64,000 nt of DNA from Methanosarcina sp. MTP4 (GTDB lineage Archaea; Halobacteriota; Methanosarcinia; Methanosarcinales; Methanosarcinaceae). Position numbers and translations under genes: made by a program. This document shows, in pieces, positions 36,833 through 45,747 of this stretch. Within the stretch, counting starts at the first letter, position 1, and every line of letters starts with the position of its first letter. The notes under the pieces are model-generated. The model ran no database searches, was not told the DNA's origin, and saw nothing but the letters and a program-made list of their open reading frames with translations. The stretch lies in contig NZ_CP009505.1 of NCBI RefSeq assembly GCF_000970045.1, forward strand, positions 3,558,808-3,622,807, in the 5' to 3' direction.

Positions 36833-37654
36833 ATAAAGTGGAAAACACCGGTTTACATCCTGATAGTACTGACCCTTATAAGCTTCGCAGCGGGATGCGT
36901 TTCGGATTCAGGAACAGAAACTGAAGCCGAAACAGAAATCGCAACAGAAGACGAAAAGGATGCCGAAGACCAGCCTCCTGAAACAGGGGAAGGCGTAGAG
37001 CCAGAGGGAGAGGACGCCGAATTCGAAGCCCTGATGCAGAGTGCAAACTCCAATTACGTAAAAGCCCTGGTCTCGACCAGCAGGAAAGACTATAATGCTT
37101 CAGAGGAAGCCCTTGATGGGCTCGTAGAAGACCTGGAAACGGTGAATGCAGAATATTCAGAAAACCCGCCTGCCGTCTACGCTGACGATGAAAAGTGGCC
37201 CGATACCCTCGATGAAGCCCTGGCAATAGCAGAACGTTCCAGAGAGCACCTTCGGGAAAACGATATCGAAGCAGCCCACGAAGCCCTGGAACCCATGCGG
37301 GACCTCTTCTTCGAGCTCCACCAGAGAAACGGAATAAACCTCATGGGCGACCGCCTGACCAGCTTCCACACGCTGATGGAAATTGCAATCGAGGACGCAA
37401 ATAAAAACGACACCGCTGCTGTGGTAACCCTCATTCCCGAACTTGAAATCAGCTGGGAAGCCGTAGCTTCCGCCGAGCCTCCCGAAACTGCGGACGAAAA
37501 CTACGAAGCCAGCCTTGAAGCCGTGGAGTTGAAAATCCACGAACTGGAAACCGCTGCAATCCTCAATGATGAGGAGGAAACGAAAAAGGTAGCAGAGGAA
37601 ATGAGAAGGGCTTTTGCACTGGTTTTTGTGAAATACGGGGTAGTGATTGCTTAA
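36833..37654 (+). CDS. Putative lipoprotein with a non-canonical start codon
   Basis: A coding frame runs from just after the TGA at 36815 to 37654. It includes a full lipoprotein signal (KWKTPVYILIVLTLISFAAGC), an acidic linker (about residues 25-65, Glu/Thr-rich) and a helical domain. That signal is in frame but has no ATG, GTG or TTG before 37034, which would cut off the signal. The best start is ATA 36833, 6 bases after the GGGGG at 36822-36826; ATT 36827 is the alternative. The mature domain (about 200 residues, many EALEALE-type helices) is not recognised. Anchored outside the membrane by the Cys of AAGC. Single gene. Confidence 0.65.
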   Translation: MKWKTPVYILIVLTLISFAAGCVSDSGTETEAETEIATEDEKDAEDQPPETGEGVEPEGEDAEFEALMQSANSNYVKALVSTSRKDYNASEEALDGLVEDLETVNAEYSENPPAVYADDEKWPDTLDEALAIAERSREHLRENDIEAAHEALEPMRDLFFELHQRNGINLMGDRLTSFHTLMEIAIEDANKNDTAAVVTLIPELEISWEAVASAEPPETADENYEASLEAVELKIHELETAAILNDEEETKKVAEEMRRAFALVFVKYGVVIA

Positions 37655-37909
37655 AAAAACCCTGAATTTCTTTTTCCCTTTTTTATTTCTTTTTTTCGTA
37701 TCCTCTTCAAATTTAATCTTTTTTCCCAAATTTCGTTCCTGTTCTTAAAGAGCATAATACTTGAATCAAAGACCAACTTAAGCAAGGTTATCAGGCTATA
37801 CCTGCGGCCAGGTTGTACACTCCAATGCCGATTAAATATATATGAATGACCTTGCATAAATTCTATTGTAAACTTTATATGTCTCTAAAATTTACCTGAG
37901 GAATCGAAA

Positions 37910-38962
37910 ATGGACGAATTAACCGAAACTCTCAAAGAGATGGCTCTGACCCTGGGAGCCTTCAAAGCGGGGATCTCAACAACTGAAACACTTGCGTGCG
38001 GCCCCCCTTCTGCCGACCTGACCTATGTACTGCCTGAAGCAAAGTCAGCCATCTGTTTCGCTCTGGCTTTTGACCAGAGCCTTATTGACCCTTACTTTAA
38101 AAAAGAGGATCATAAATCCCTTGAAACCAACAAAGTGCGGACCACCACCCTTGCCAACGGGATCGCCCTTGAAATGGCAGGGTTCTTGCAGCAGCTCGGA
38201 TACAAAGCTGTACCCCAGGGAGCAAATTTCGTGTACAGGACGGACAGCGAAAACGGGCCCATGGACATGAACCCCCCGATTTCCCACAGGTACCTGGCAG
38301 TCCGCTCAGGAATCGGATACTTCGGGTATTCAGGGCACATTATTACGAAGGAATACGGGTCTGCGATTGCCCTGGCCTCAGTCGTTACTGACGCGGAACT
38401 TGTCCCGACGGATCCCCTGCCAGAAGAAGAAAACTACTGTGACGGGTGCAAGCTCTGCCTTTCAGTCTGCTCCACCGGATTCGTGGACCCCGTTGAAAAG
38501 GTCACGGTTACTCTTGGGGGAAGAGAGTTCAGTTACGGTAAACGGAGGAGCTACGCCCGCTGCTGCTATGTGTGCGGAGGAATGTCAGGCCTGAACCCCT
38601 CAGGAAAATGGTCAACCTGGTCTCCGGCTCGCTTTGAGATCCCCGAAAAAGATGAAGATTTTCCCGCTGTGCAGCTTCCTGCTCTGCAAGCGTACCTCGG
38701 AAGGCCGAAGATCAAAGGCGGATTTTTCGTCTCACAGATTCCGGGGTACAGGCTTGAATACAGCTGTTCCAACTGCCAGCTCGTTTGCCACCCGGATAAA
38801 GAGGTCAGGAAAGAACGCTACAGGATGCTCAAAGAAAGCGGCGTGGTCATACAGGAGCCCGATGGGACCCGCAGGGCAGTTTCACCCGAAGAAGCAAAAG
38901 AATATCTCGAATCCATGCCCCCGGAAAGGAGAAAACTTTACGAGTCGGTTTCAGAGGAATAA
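37910..38962 (+). CDS. QueG/reductive-dehalogenase-like [4Fe-4S] protein
   Basis: A 350-residue protein with an N-terminal cobalamin-type reductase fold (LPEAKSAICFALAFDQ, GIGYFGYSGHIITKEYGSAI) and two iron-sulfur motifs, CDGCKLCLSVCSTG near 182 and CSNCQLVCHPDKEV near 286, the layout of epoxyqueuosine reductase and reductive dehalogenases. Archaea make archaeosine rather than queuosine, so QueG itself is not a likely role. A TATA box (AACTTTATATG at 37868-37878) lies just upstream. A corrinoid- or iron-sulfur-linked reductase is the most that can be said. Confidence 0.7.
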   Translation: MDELTETLKEMALTLGAFKAGISTTETLACGPPSADLTYVLPEAKSAICFALAFDQSLIDPYFKKEDHKSLETNKVRTTTLANGIALEMAGFLQQLGYKAVPQGANFVYRTDSENGPMDMNPPISHRYLAVRSGIGYFGYSGHIITKEYGSAIALASVVTDAELVPTDPLPEEENYCDGCKLCLSVCSTGFVDPVEKVTVTLGGREFSYGKRRSYARCCYVCGGMSGLNPSGKWSTWSPARFEIPEKDEDFPAVQLPALQAYLGRPKIKGGFFVSQIPGYRLEYSCSNCQLVCHPDKEVRKERYRMLKESGVVIQEPDGTRRAVSPEEAKEYLESMPPERRKLYESVSEE

Positions 38963-39059
38963 TTCAACGGAATAATTCTGCAGAAGGTTGCGAATGTATT
39001 TTTGTGCAAATGACCATCTTGAATTAGAAAGGAATCTATTAGAGATGAGAGGGATTTAA

Positions 39060-39599
39060 ATGCCCGATAATTTACACGTATTAATCGAAAAAGCCTCAAG
39101 TCTGGGCCTTAAAGCCTGCCCTCTGGAATCAGGTGATATTGCAGTGGAGAACCGGATTGCCCTCAAGTGCGCCCACGGCTGCCGGAACTACGGGGAGCGG
39201 TTGAGCTGTCCGCCCCACACCCTTTCCATTGACGAATTCAGGAAGGTCCTGCAGGAATACGGAAGCGCCCTTCTCCTTGTGGAAGAGCATGATACGTCAG
39301 GTGCAGAGGATATCCTCGAAGCCTGGGGAAAACTCCAGAAAGAGTCTTTCCATAAGATGTTTGAGCTGGAACAGGACGCTTTCAGGAAAGGCTTCATTTA
39401 CGCCCACCTGCTCCGCCCCGGCCCCTGCAACGAATGCGAGAAGTGCAACCTGGAAAAGTGCGTAAAGCCCGAACTCAGGCGTTTTTCCCCGGAAGCCGTG
39501 GGGATCAACCTGCAGAAAGCCATGGAAAAAGCAGGTATCGAGCTTGAGTTCTGTAACCCTGAAAAAACTGTGTGCGTGGGGATTCTTCTGGTTGAGTGA
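39060..39599 (+). CDS. DUF2284 metal-binding protein
   Basis: A 179-residue protein with the family's cysteine pattern: CAHGCRNYGERLSCPPH near residue 40 and GPCNECEKCNLEKC near 120. Members are predicted metal or iron-sulfur binders and often sit near methyltransferase and corrinoid genes in methanogens. It follows the QueG-like gene by 97 bases and precedes a DUF1638 gene by 67, all in one direction. Confidence 0.75.
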   Translation: MPDNLHVLIEKASSLGLKACPLESGDIAVENRIALKCAHGCRNYGERLSCPPHTLSIDEFRKVLQEYGSALLLVEEHDTSGAEDILEAWGKLQKESFHKMFELEQDAFRKGFIYAHLLRPGPCNECEKCNLEKCVKPELRRFSPEAVGINLQKAMEKAGIELEFCNPEKTVCVGILLVE

Positions 39600-39666
39600 A
39601 AAAGTAAAAAAGGAAAGCCCGGCAGAAAAAGCTGAAAGTTAAAAACAGCCGGAAAGAGGTTCTTAC

Positions 39667-40542
39667 ATGCCCATACTGAGTATTATCGCCTGCAGGATGT
39701 TTGAGGATGAGCTTGCCCATGTCCTTTCGAATGATAGGGAACTGGAGCAGTTGATTGTGGTAGAAGGCAGGGATAGTTTCGGGTTGCTCCGGAAACTCAA
39801 GTCCGAAAACTGTATTCATAGAACAGCGCCCCTGGATAGGGTTCCACTTCTCCTTGGGAACAGGCACGTATCCAGCTCTGGCTTCATGACGCTTGCAAAA
39901 CCCCTGCTCAAGCTTCCTTTTTTCAGGGAAATTCATGAGAAGATGAAGCTCAAAGCGGCTCACAGGGTAACGGTAGTTGTAAACCCGCTCAGGTTGGGGC
40001 TTCATGACGATCTTGATCTCCTCAAGTCTGAAGTCTACGGAAAGATCAGGGAGATGGCAGCGTTTTCGGATGGAATCCTCATTTTTTACTGCAGCTGCGG
40101 GGAAGCCTTTGAGAGTCTGGAAGAGGACTTTTCGGGCTTTGAGTGCCCCATTTACTGCCTGAAAGACGGAAACGGGGAAGTCGTGGCAGATTGCATAAGC
40201 GCCGCTCTCGGGGGAAACGCTGCCTACGACGAAACCATGTACACCTGCAGGGGGACTGGCGCCCTTTACTTCACCCCCATGTGGGCTTCGGCCTGGAAAG
40301 AAATGGCAGAAGAAAGGAGAAAATCCCGGAATCTCGACGATAGTTTCCTGAAGGATCCGAGATACTCACGGCTTGTAAAACTCGATACCGGCCTTTCATA
40401 TGACCCTGATTTCAATAAAAATGTCCTGGATTTTGCCCGCACTTTCGACATGGAAATTGTAGAAATAAAGGGAAGTGCGGAACTTGCAGAAAAGTCCTAC
40501 AGGACTGCCAAAAAAGGTGTTATCCAGCGCACTCTGGAATGA
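39667..40542 (+). CDS. DUF1638 family protein
   Basis: A 291-residue protein starting PILSIIACRMFEDELAHVL, the DUF1638 hallmark, with FYCSCGEAFESLE near 135 and a C-terminal aspartate-rich DTGLSYDPDFN. DUF1638 genes co-occur with corrinoid methyltransferase systems in Methanosarcina, but the role is unknown. Likely in the same unit as the DUF2284 gene. Its 3' end converges on the regulator gene across a 260-bp gap. Confidence 0.7.
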   Translation: MPILSIIACRMFEDELAHVLSNDRELEQLIVVEGRDSFGLLRKLKSENCIHRTAPLDRVPLLLGNRHVSSSGFMTLAKPLLKLPFFREIHEKMKLKAAHRVTVVVNPLRLGLHDDLDLLKSEVYGKIREMAAFSDGILIFYCSCGEAFESLEEDFSGFECPIYCLKDGNGEVVADCISAALGGNAAYDETMYTCRGTGALYFTPMWASAWKEMAEERRKSRNLDDSFLKDPRYSRLVKLDTGLSYDPDFNKNVLDFARTFDMEIVEIKGSAELAEKSYRTAKKGVIQRTLE

Positions 40543-40802
40543 TTTACCAAAAAGAGGGCTCTGTTGAAATGTTTCCCTTATCCCCGAAAAGCTTTATTCC
40601 GAAAATTAAGGAAGGCTTCCACCAGCCTATCTGGTGGCCCTCTTCAAAAAAAAGATTGAAAATTGAAAAGGAAAGCCAGGCTTTCAGCCAGGAAAGGGAC
40701 GTTCCTGAAAGGTGAATTACGGTCACTTCGGCTCGATTAAGGGTATATACGGATTCTGTATTTACACGAAGTCAGGAGTTTACGTTATTCTGATTCCACG
40801 AT

Positions 40803-41561
40803 TTACAAAATCAGCCGGGAATAACACTCCACGACCATTTTTAAGATCTGGTATCCTTTGTCAGTTATGACATAGTCCCCTCTTTCGTTCCGCTGCAAAA
40901 TCATGTCCGAATCCTGCAGCTTCCTCAGGTGAAAAAGCAGGTTTCCTCCGCGAAGCCCGGTCGTTTTCGAAAGTTCAGAGAAGCTTTGGGCCTGCGTAGC
41001 CACGGCCTGCATAATCATGAACCTGTGCTTATTCGTAATAGGCTCCAGGACCGATTCGACCATGACACCGGCAGAAACCTCCGAAATAGGGAGCGTGTAC
41101 ACACCGTCACCCACATATATGCCCAGAGAACGCATAAGGTCGATCTGTTTTTCGAAAAGCCGGGTGACTTCCGAAGTACACTGGCTGCAGTGCTCATAAG
41201 GAAGATTTTCCTTAATTTTTTCCAGGTTATCCCTGAAAGAATTTACCACCGAATCAGCAACTGAACCCGTTTTTATGCACTCTGCCGAGTTTACCAGAAA
41301 TTCAATGAAAGCAAGAGAACAGCGAGAATTCATCGGGCAGTCCCTGACCATTTCCCTGCTCAAAGAGGTTTTTGCATCAGCAACCTCTTTCTGGAAGAAT
41401 ACTTCCGAATACCTGTCCCTAAGCCCTTCAAGCAGCGAATCCGTGTGTTCCTGATTTGAACGCTGTATGAAGTGGTTTAATTGACCGTTCAGCTTTGAGA
41501 CTTCTTCTTTTAATTCCCGGAGCTCCGAAGAGTCCACCACAATGGAACCTGACATGTCCAT
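40803..41561 (-). CDS. ArsR-like winged-helix regulator (Msr-like), with Cys pairs
   Basis: A 252-residue transcription factor. The C-terminal ~90 residues are an ArsR-type winged helix (HRFMIMQAVATQAQSFSELS ... FHLRKLQDSDMI). The N-terminal ~160 residues are a sensor part with a coiled-coil start (LRELKEEVSKLNGQLNHF) and cysteines in CPMNSRC and CSQC, which could bind metal or a cluster. This size and layout resemble the Msr regulators of Methanosarcina methyltransferase genes. The targets may include the QueG-like/DUF2284/DUF1638 group, by position only. Confidence 0.7.
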   Translation of the reverse strand: MDMSGSIVVDSSELRELKEEVSKLNGQLNHFIQRSNQEHTDSLLEGLRDRYSEVFFQKEVADAKTSLSREMVRDCPMNSRCSLAFIEFLVNSAECIKTGSVADSVVNSFRDNLEKIKENLPYEHCSQCTSEVTRLFEKQIDLMRSLGIYVGDGVYTLPISEVSAGVMVESVLEPITNKHRFMIMQAVATQAQSFSELSKTTGLRGGNLLFHLRKLQDSDMILQRNERGDYVITDKGYQILKMVVECYSRLIL

Positions 41562-41689
41562 ACACCTTTTTTGAGAATTTCAAAATCAAGATATGACTAC
41601 ATTAGATTAACAATTAAGTATAGTATAATTACCTAATAATGCTTTCTGTCCTTTTAAGGCAAGGAGAAAAATGTTAAGTGAGTTAGGAG

Positions 41690-41785
41690 ACAGCAATGGA
41701 ACAGCAATGGAACAGCAATGGAACAGCAATGGAACAGCAATGGAACAGCAATGGAACAGCAATGGAACAGCAATAGAACAGGAAA
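41690..41785. repeat. Minisatellite, 11-bp unit (CAGCAATGGAA)
   Basis: About eight identical copies of an 11-bp unit, ending in one variant copy (CAATAGAAC). Because 11 is not a multiple of 3, three units encode an 11-residue peptide repeat in each frame, so the open frame across it on the minus strand (FHCCSIAVPLL repeated) is probably an artefact. Confidence 0.9.
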
Positions 41786-41876
41786 ATAAGAAAATCCGAG
41801 GAAGATGGAAAATTCAAGAAAACTAAGCCAGAAAAAAACTGCAAATAGAGAGTAAATCCAAAAAGAGAAAAGAAAG

Positions 41877-41905
41877 GGAATTGCCCTTGAAAAGGACAAT
41901 TCGAA
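41877..41905 (-). terminator. Terminator of the mmcA-rnf unit
   Basis: An inverted repeat (arms GAATTGTCCTT and AAGGGCAATTC on the minus strand with one mismatch) about 30 bases after the last gene. It is followed on the minus strand by CTTTCTTTTCTCTTTTTGG. Confidence 0.55.
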
Positions 41906-41929
41906 TTCTCAGGTTAAATCTGTTTATCT

Positions 41930-42265
41930 TTATTCACCGTAGGCAAAGTCGTATGCGATCTTCCCGATGATGGGGATCTTGAACTTTGAGCCCCTGAACG
42001 CCATGTATGCGGGGATCACTATAAGCAGTAATCCGGGCATTCCCACACCGTCCGCAATGGCCCAGCCTATAACCGGAATCCACGCGACCAGGAAGATAAA
42101 TAAGGCAAACGGTATAAAGATCAGGATAGACTGCATGGCATGGAAGCGGACGAATTTGTTATTGCGCTCAAGGAGCAAAAACAAAATCCCGGAGAGCCAA
42201 CCACCCAAATAAGTGAGAGCCGCCACGATGTTTTCAGGTAAGCCAATGGAAGTCTTGTAGGACAT
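41930..42265 (-). CDS. DUF4870 membrane protein, last gene of the rnf cluster
   Basis: A 111-residue membrane protein of DUF4870 type with three or four helices (IVAALTYLGGWLSGILFLL, QSILIFIPFALFIFLVAWI, GLLLIVIPAYMAF). ATG 42265 is preceded by AGAGGTGG. The small membrane gene after rnfB belongs to the same cluster in Methanosarcina acetivorans (gene MA0665 by my recollection). Its role in Rnf is unknown. Confidence 0.75.
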   Translation of the reverse strand: MSYKTSIGLPENIVAALTYLGGWLSGILFLLLERNNKFVRFHAMQSILIFIPFALFIFLVAWIPVIGWAIADGVGMPGLLLIVIPAYMAFRGSKFKIPIIGKIAYDFAYGE

Positions 42266-42322
42266 ACTTTCCACCTCTTGTTAAAGTGTTTTCAAAGCCA
42301 AAAGGGAAAATCGGGCCGGAGA

Positions 42323-43114
42323 TTACCGGACCTCGATTATTCCCTGAGGACAGACCGCGGCACAGGCGCCACAGCCGGTACACTTCTCCTGGTCGATTTC
42401 GGCCAGGAAGTTCGTGACCTTGATAGCCCCTTCCGGGCATTCCTTTTCACATTTCTTACAGCCGATACAGCCGTTTTCACAGACTGCCTTGACCTGCTTA
42501 CCCTTGTCGTGGGAGCGACAGAGCACATGCACTTTCTCCGAGTCCTTGGCAAAGGTGAGGATTTCGTTCGGGCAGGCTGCAATACAGTTCCCACAGCTTG
42601 TACAGAGGTTCTTGTTCACATGCGGAAAGCCGTCTTCTCCCATGGAGAGGGCATCGAACTGGCAGGCACGGACACAGGTCCCGAGCCCAAGACAGCCGTA
42701 GGAACAACCCTTTCTGGAGTCACAGAGCATCAGTGCAGCCTTACAGCCATCCACACCTTCATAATCGAAGAGGGTAACACAGCTTTTTCCGCCGTTACAG
42801 CGGACAAAGGGATACTCGGGTTCGGACTCCGTAACTTCCTGTCCCATGAGGGCGCCGATTTCCTTCGCAGTATCAAAACCGCCCACCGGACAGCTATTTA
42901 TGGGAGCTCCACTTTCGACGATCGCCTCTGCGCAGGCAGCACATCCTGCATACCCGCAGCCACCGCAGTTTGCTCCGGGAAGGAGTTCCGCAACCTCATC
43001 GATAAGGGGGTTCGAATCGATCTTAAAGATCCTGGAAGCAGCGACCAGCATTGCGCCGACCGCAAACCCGAGGCCCGCCAGAACTGCTATGGAGTTTACA
43101 AGTACATCAGTCAA
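42323..43114 (-). CDS. rnfB: Rnf complex subunit B (polyferredoxin)
   Basis: Entry point of electrons from ferredoxin. The 263 residues begin with a membrane helix (SIAVLAGLGFAVGAMLVAAS) followed by GANCGGCGYAGCAAC, the N-terminal cluster motif of RnfB. Then come CNGGKSC, CDSRKGCSYGC, and four ferredoxin motifs (CTSCGNCIAACPNE, CENGCIGCKKCEKECPEG, CTGCGACAAVCPQG and the preceding GLGTCVRAC). The number of Cys motifs suggests about six [4Fe-4S] clusters. Overlaps rnfA by 8 bases. Confidence 0.95.
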   Translation of the reverse strand: MTDVLVNSIAVLAGLGFAVGAMLVAASRIFKIDSNPLIDEVAELLPGANCGGCGYAGCAACAEAIVESGAPINSCPVGGFDTAKEIGALMGQEVTESEPEYPFVRCNGGKSCVTLFDYEGVDGCKAALMLCDSRKGCSYGCLGLGTCVRACQFDALSMGEDGFPHVNKNLCTSCGNCIAACPNEILTFAKDSEKVHVLCRSHDKGKQVKAVCENGCIGCKKCEKECPEGAIKVTNFLAEIDQEKCTGCGACAAVCPQGIIEVR

Positions 43115-43700
43115 GCGGAATCACCCCGAAGAAGTTCACAAAGGACATGGACATGATCGTTGCGACGAATAAAGCGTATGTAACGCCTCTGCCCACAGCC
43201 TTTGGCACGTTTACGATGTTACTCCGCTCGCGGATTCCAGCCATCATGAGCATGGCAACGGTGTACCCGAGCCCTGCTGCAACTCCGAAAGTAACGCTCT
43301 GGATGAAGTTGTAGTCATTCATGACGTTAAGGAGCACCGCACCGAGCACCGCACAGTTGGTGGTGATCAGGGGCAGGTAGATACCAAGCGAACGGTAGAG
43401 TGCAGGCACGTGCTTTCTTACGATGAACTCCACAAGCTGTACGAGCGCTGCAATAACCACGATAAAGGCGATGGTCCGCAGGAACTCCAGCTTAAGGGGC
43501 ACTAACACGTAATTAAACAGCACAAAGGACACGGTTGCTGCCAACGCCATGACGAAGACCACAGCTCCTGACATCCCTGATGCGCTTTTTACGTCCTTGG
43601 TCACACCCACGAAGGAACATAGACCCAGGAACTGGATGAGAAGGAAGTTCTTGACAAACACTCCTTCAAGCAAGATTGTAAATAAGGCCTTTTCAACCAT
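43107..43700 (-). CDS. rnfA: Rnf complex subunit A
   Basis: Integral membrane subunit of the Na+-translocating core (197 residues, about six helices), paired with RnfE in an inverted-topology duplex that holds a membrane [2Fe-2S] or [4Fe-4S] site. Seen are NFLLIQFLGLCSFVGVTK near residue 20 and TTNCAVLGAVLLN near 110, whose cysteines (LC and NC) are the conserved cluster ligands. ATG 43700 has GGGTGG 5-6 bases upstream and follows the rnfE stop by one base. Confidence 0.95.
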   Translation of the reverse strand: MVEKALFTILLEGVFVKNFLLIQFLGLCSFVGVTKDVKSASGMSGAVVFVMALAATVSFVLFNYVLVPLKLEFLRTIAFIVVIAALVQLVEFIVRKHVPALYRSLGIYLPLITTNCAVLGAVLLNVMNDYNFIQSVTFGVAAGLGYTVAMLMMAGIRERSNIVNVPKAVGRGVTYALFVATIMSMSFVNFFGVIPLD

Positions 43701-43701
43701 T

Positions 43702-44319
43702 TTAACCACCCTTTGCAGCTTTCTGCTGCTTGCGATAGTTCACCATAGTCATCAGCACTGAGATTGTAAGGAAGGCCCCTGGAGACAGGATCATGAACAT
43801 TGCAGGGTTCATGAATGCACTCGCGTCGATCACTGTGATCCCGAACGGGTCGATGATACCGGTCCCGAAGAATTCACGGATACCTCCAATAAGTATCAGC
43901 ACGAGCAGGAAACCCGTACCCTCACCAAAGGCATCAATGGTTGAGTAAAAGACCCCATTCTTCAGGGCATAGGCTTCAGCCCTTCCGATAACAATACAGT
44001 TGACCACGATAAGGGGAATGAACACACCGAGCGATTCATACAAAGCCGGCGTAAACGCTTCCATAACCATGTCAACGATCGTAACGAAGGTTGCAATGAC
44101 AATGATTTCAATGGGAAGACGGACTGCTCCGGGGATATGGTTCCGGATTGCAGAGACCATCACGTTTGAGCCGACCAGCACAAACAGAGTCCCCATAGCC
44201 ATTCCGATCCCGTTTTCCACAGAGGACGTAACTGCTAAAGTCGGACAGAGTCCAAGCACGAGCCCGAAGGTCGGGTTGTCCTTGGTAATTCCACGTAAAA
44301 ATTCACTTAACGGATTCAT
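43702..44319 (-). CDS. rnfE: Rnf complex subunit E
   Basis: Partner of RnfA in the membrane core (205 residues, six helices). It has the conserved cysteine segments LVLGLCPTLAVTSSVENG near residue 23 and IVNCIVIGRAEAYA near 107. ATG 44319 is placed 6 bases after GGAGGG and two bases past the rnfG stop. Confidence 0.95.
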   Translation of the reverse strand: MNPLSEFLRGITKDNPTFGLVLGLCPTLAVTSSVENGIGMAMGTLFVLVGSNVMVSAIRNHIPGAVRLPIEIIVIATFVTIVDMVMEAFTPALYESLGVFIPLIVVNCIVIGRAEAYALKNGVFYSTIDAFGEGTGFLLVLILIGGIREFFGTGIIDPFGITVIDASAFMNPAMFMILSPGAFLTISVLMTMVNYRKQQKAAKGG

Positions 44320-44321
44320 TT

Positions 44322-44888
44322 TCAACCCTCCTGTGCGGCTGCGTAATCCACCGCACTATGCAGGGCGTCCACCACAGCCTGTGAAGAGATCGTGGCTCCG
44401 GTAATGGCATCAATCTGCCCACCATTACTTTTCAGGCTCACGTCAGCCACCGGTTTGTCCACGAACTGTCCCTGGAATTCAGGAGTTACGATCAGGGCTC
44501 CGAGACCAGGAGTTTCGGAATGCTTCATCACCTGCAGTCCTGTTATTGTATTGAAATCCGCCGAAACTCCGCCAATCAGTTGAATTACACCCTGAGCTCC
44601 GACTTGATTTCTTTTAACCGCATATCCAACAACGTTTCCTGAGGAATCAACCCCGCGGTAGTAGAGCACTACCGGATCACCTGCATCGTCTACCTGGTCC
44701 CCGGTTACAGGCTCAAAATCCGCTGCTTCCGGGAGGATAACCTTCAGTGCCTCTTTCTGCTGCTCTGCCTGTAACTCTTTCAACTTAACCTGGGTTGGGG
44801 TATAGGTCGCTGCAAGAGCCGCAGCCGCAACAGCAGAAATCAGGACCATTACTACAATAACTTGCACTATTTCCTTGTTATCACTCAT
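44322..44888 (-). CDS. rnfG: Rnf complex subunit G (covalent FMN)
   Basis: Outer-face flavoprotein of Rnf (188 residues) with one N-terminal helix (VIVVMVLISAVAAAALAATY). The C-terminal flavinylation motif is DAITGATISSQAVV near 165, in which the second Thr of TGAT is the expected attachment site for FMN. ATG 44888 with GGGAGGTG 6 bases upstream is the start, although the frame stays open to 44984 inside rnfD. Overlaps rnfD by 8 bases. Confidence 0.94.
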   Translation of the reverse strand: MSDNKEIVQVIVVMVLISAVAAAALAATYTPTQVKLKELQAEQQKEALKVILPEAADFEPVTGDQVDDAGDPVVLYYRGVDSSGNVVGYAVKRNQVGAQGVIQLIGGVSADFNTITGLQVMKHSETPGLGALIVTPEFQGQFVDKPVADVSLKSNGGQIDAITGATISSQAVVDALHSAVDYAAAQEG

Positions 44889-45747
44889 GTGCCACACCTC
44901 CCACGGGCTTTGGAAGGGTATTGACTTCAATGTACGGAGCTGCTGCATTTGCGAGAAGGAGTGCATACAGAGTACCCCACACATAGTTGCCCGAGAAGTA
45001 TCCGTAAAGCACCGTCAGGACTCCGCAAAGGATTCCGTAGATGATCCTTCCGTTCTTGGTAACCGGAGACGTCACGGTGTCGGTAGCAATGAAAAGCACT
45101 CCAAGGAGGAAAGTTCCGGTCATCACATAGGAGACCGGATCCCCAAGAAGCACGGCCAGGATGACCGTTGTCAGGAAATAAGCAACCGGGATCCTCCACT
45201 CAATGAATTTCGTGGCTATGAGTGCAACTCCGGTGAGGAGCACCAGAATTGGGGAAACTTCTCCCAGGAATCCAGCTCCGGTTTCAAAAATCATGTCCGA
45301 AAAGCTGCTGGTAATTGGGGTAGTTCCCGGGAGCATGTCCTGAGCCCAGGAAAGACTCAGGAAAACCCAGGCTGCAAGCGCCGGATGGAAAACGTAGGAC
45401 CCGATACCTCCAAACGCATGCTTACAGATTCCTACCGCAAACATAGCCGCCACGAAAATCATCCAGGCAGGCAGTGTCGGAGGGCAGATAAGAGCCAGTA
45501 AAAGCCCAATGTAAACAGCGTTTCCGTCCAATATCGTTAACTCGTATTTAAACGCTTTTTGAATAACTAATTCGATACCCACTGCACCTAAAATGGAAGC
45601 AGCAATGTTCCCGATTGCAGCGAATCCGAAGAAATAAATCGCTGCCAGACTTATCGGAACAAGGGCAGCGACCCTGCCCCACATGAGAGTCTTGATAGAG
45701 ATTTTCGATCTCCTGTGGGGAGGAGGAGATACTGTAAAAGTTGTCAT
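44881..45747 (-). CDS. rnfD: Rnf complex subunit D
   Basis: Membrane subunit (288 residues, about nine helices) related to NqrB. It has the RnfD/NqrB landmark ATDTVTSPVTKNGRIIYG near residue 230 and a TTPITSSF stretch near 140 that may be the covalent FMN site. Start ATG 45747 overlaps the rnfC stop (ATGA) and has GGAGGTG upstream. Confidence 0.94.
   Translation of the reverse strand: MTTFTVSPPPHRRSKISIKTLMWGRVAALVPISLAAIYFFGFAAIGNIAASILGAVGIELVIQKAFKYELTILDGNAVYIGLLLALICPPTLPAWMIFVAAMFAVGICKHAFGGIGSYVFHPALAAWVFLSLSWAQDMLPGTTPITSSFSDMIFETGAGFLGEVSPILVLLTGVALIATKFIEWRIPVAYFLTTVILAVLLGDPVSYVMTGTFLLGVLFIATDTVTSPVTKNGRIIYGILCGVLTVLYGYFSGNYVWGTLYALLLANAAAPYIEVNTLPKPVGGVAHE

Noticed and set aside
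37910-38962. Epoxyqueuosine reductase (queG)
   Set aside because: The domain order matches, but archaea make archaeosine instead of queuosine, so only the fold is claimed.
41654-41899. An 81-codon minus-strand frame with FHCCSIAVPLL repeats
   Set aside because: Produced by the 11-bp minisatellite plus A-rich flanks; it also starts inside the rnf terminator.
42278-43156. A 292-codon plus-strand frame
   Set aside because: Antisense to rnfB, whose cysteine motifs are unmistakable.
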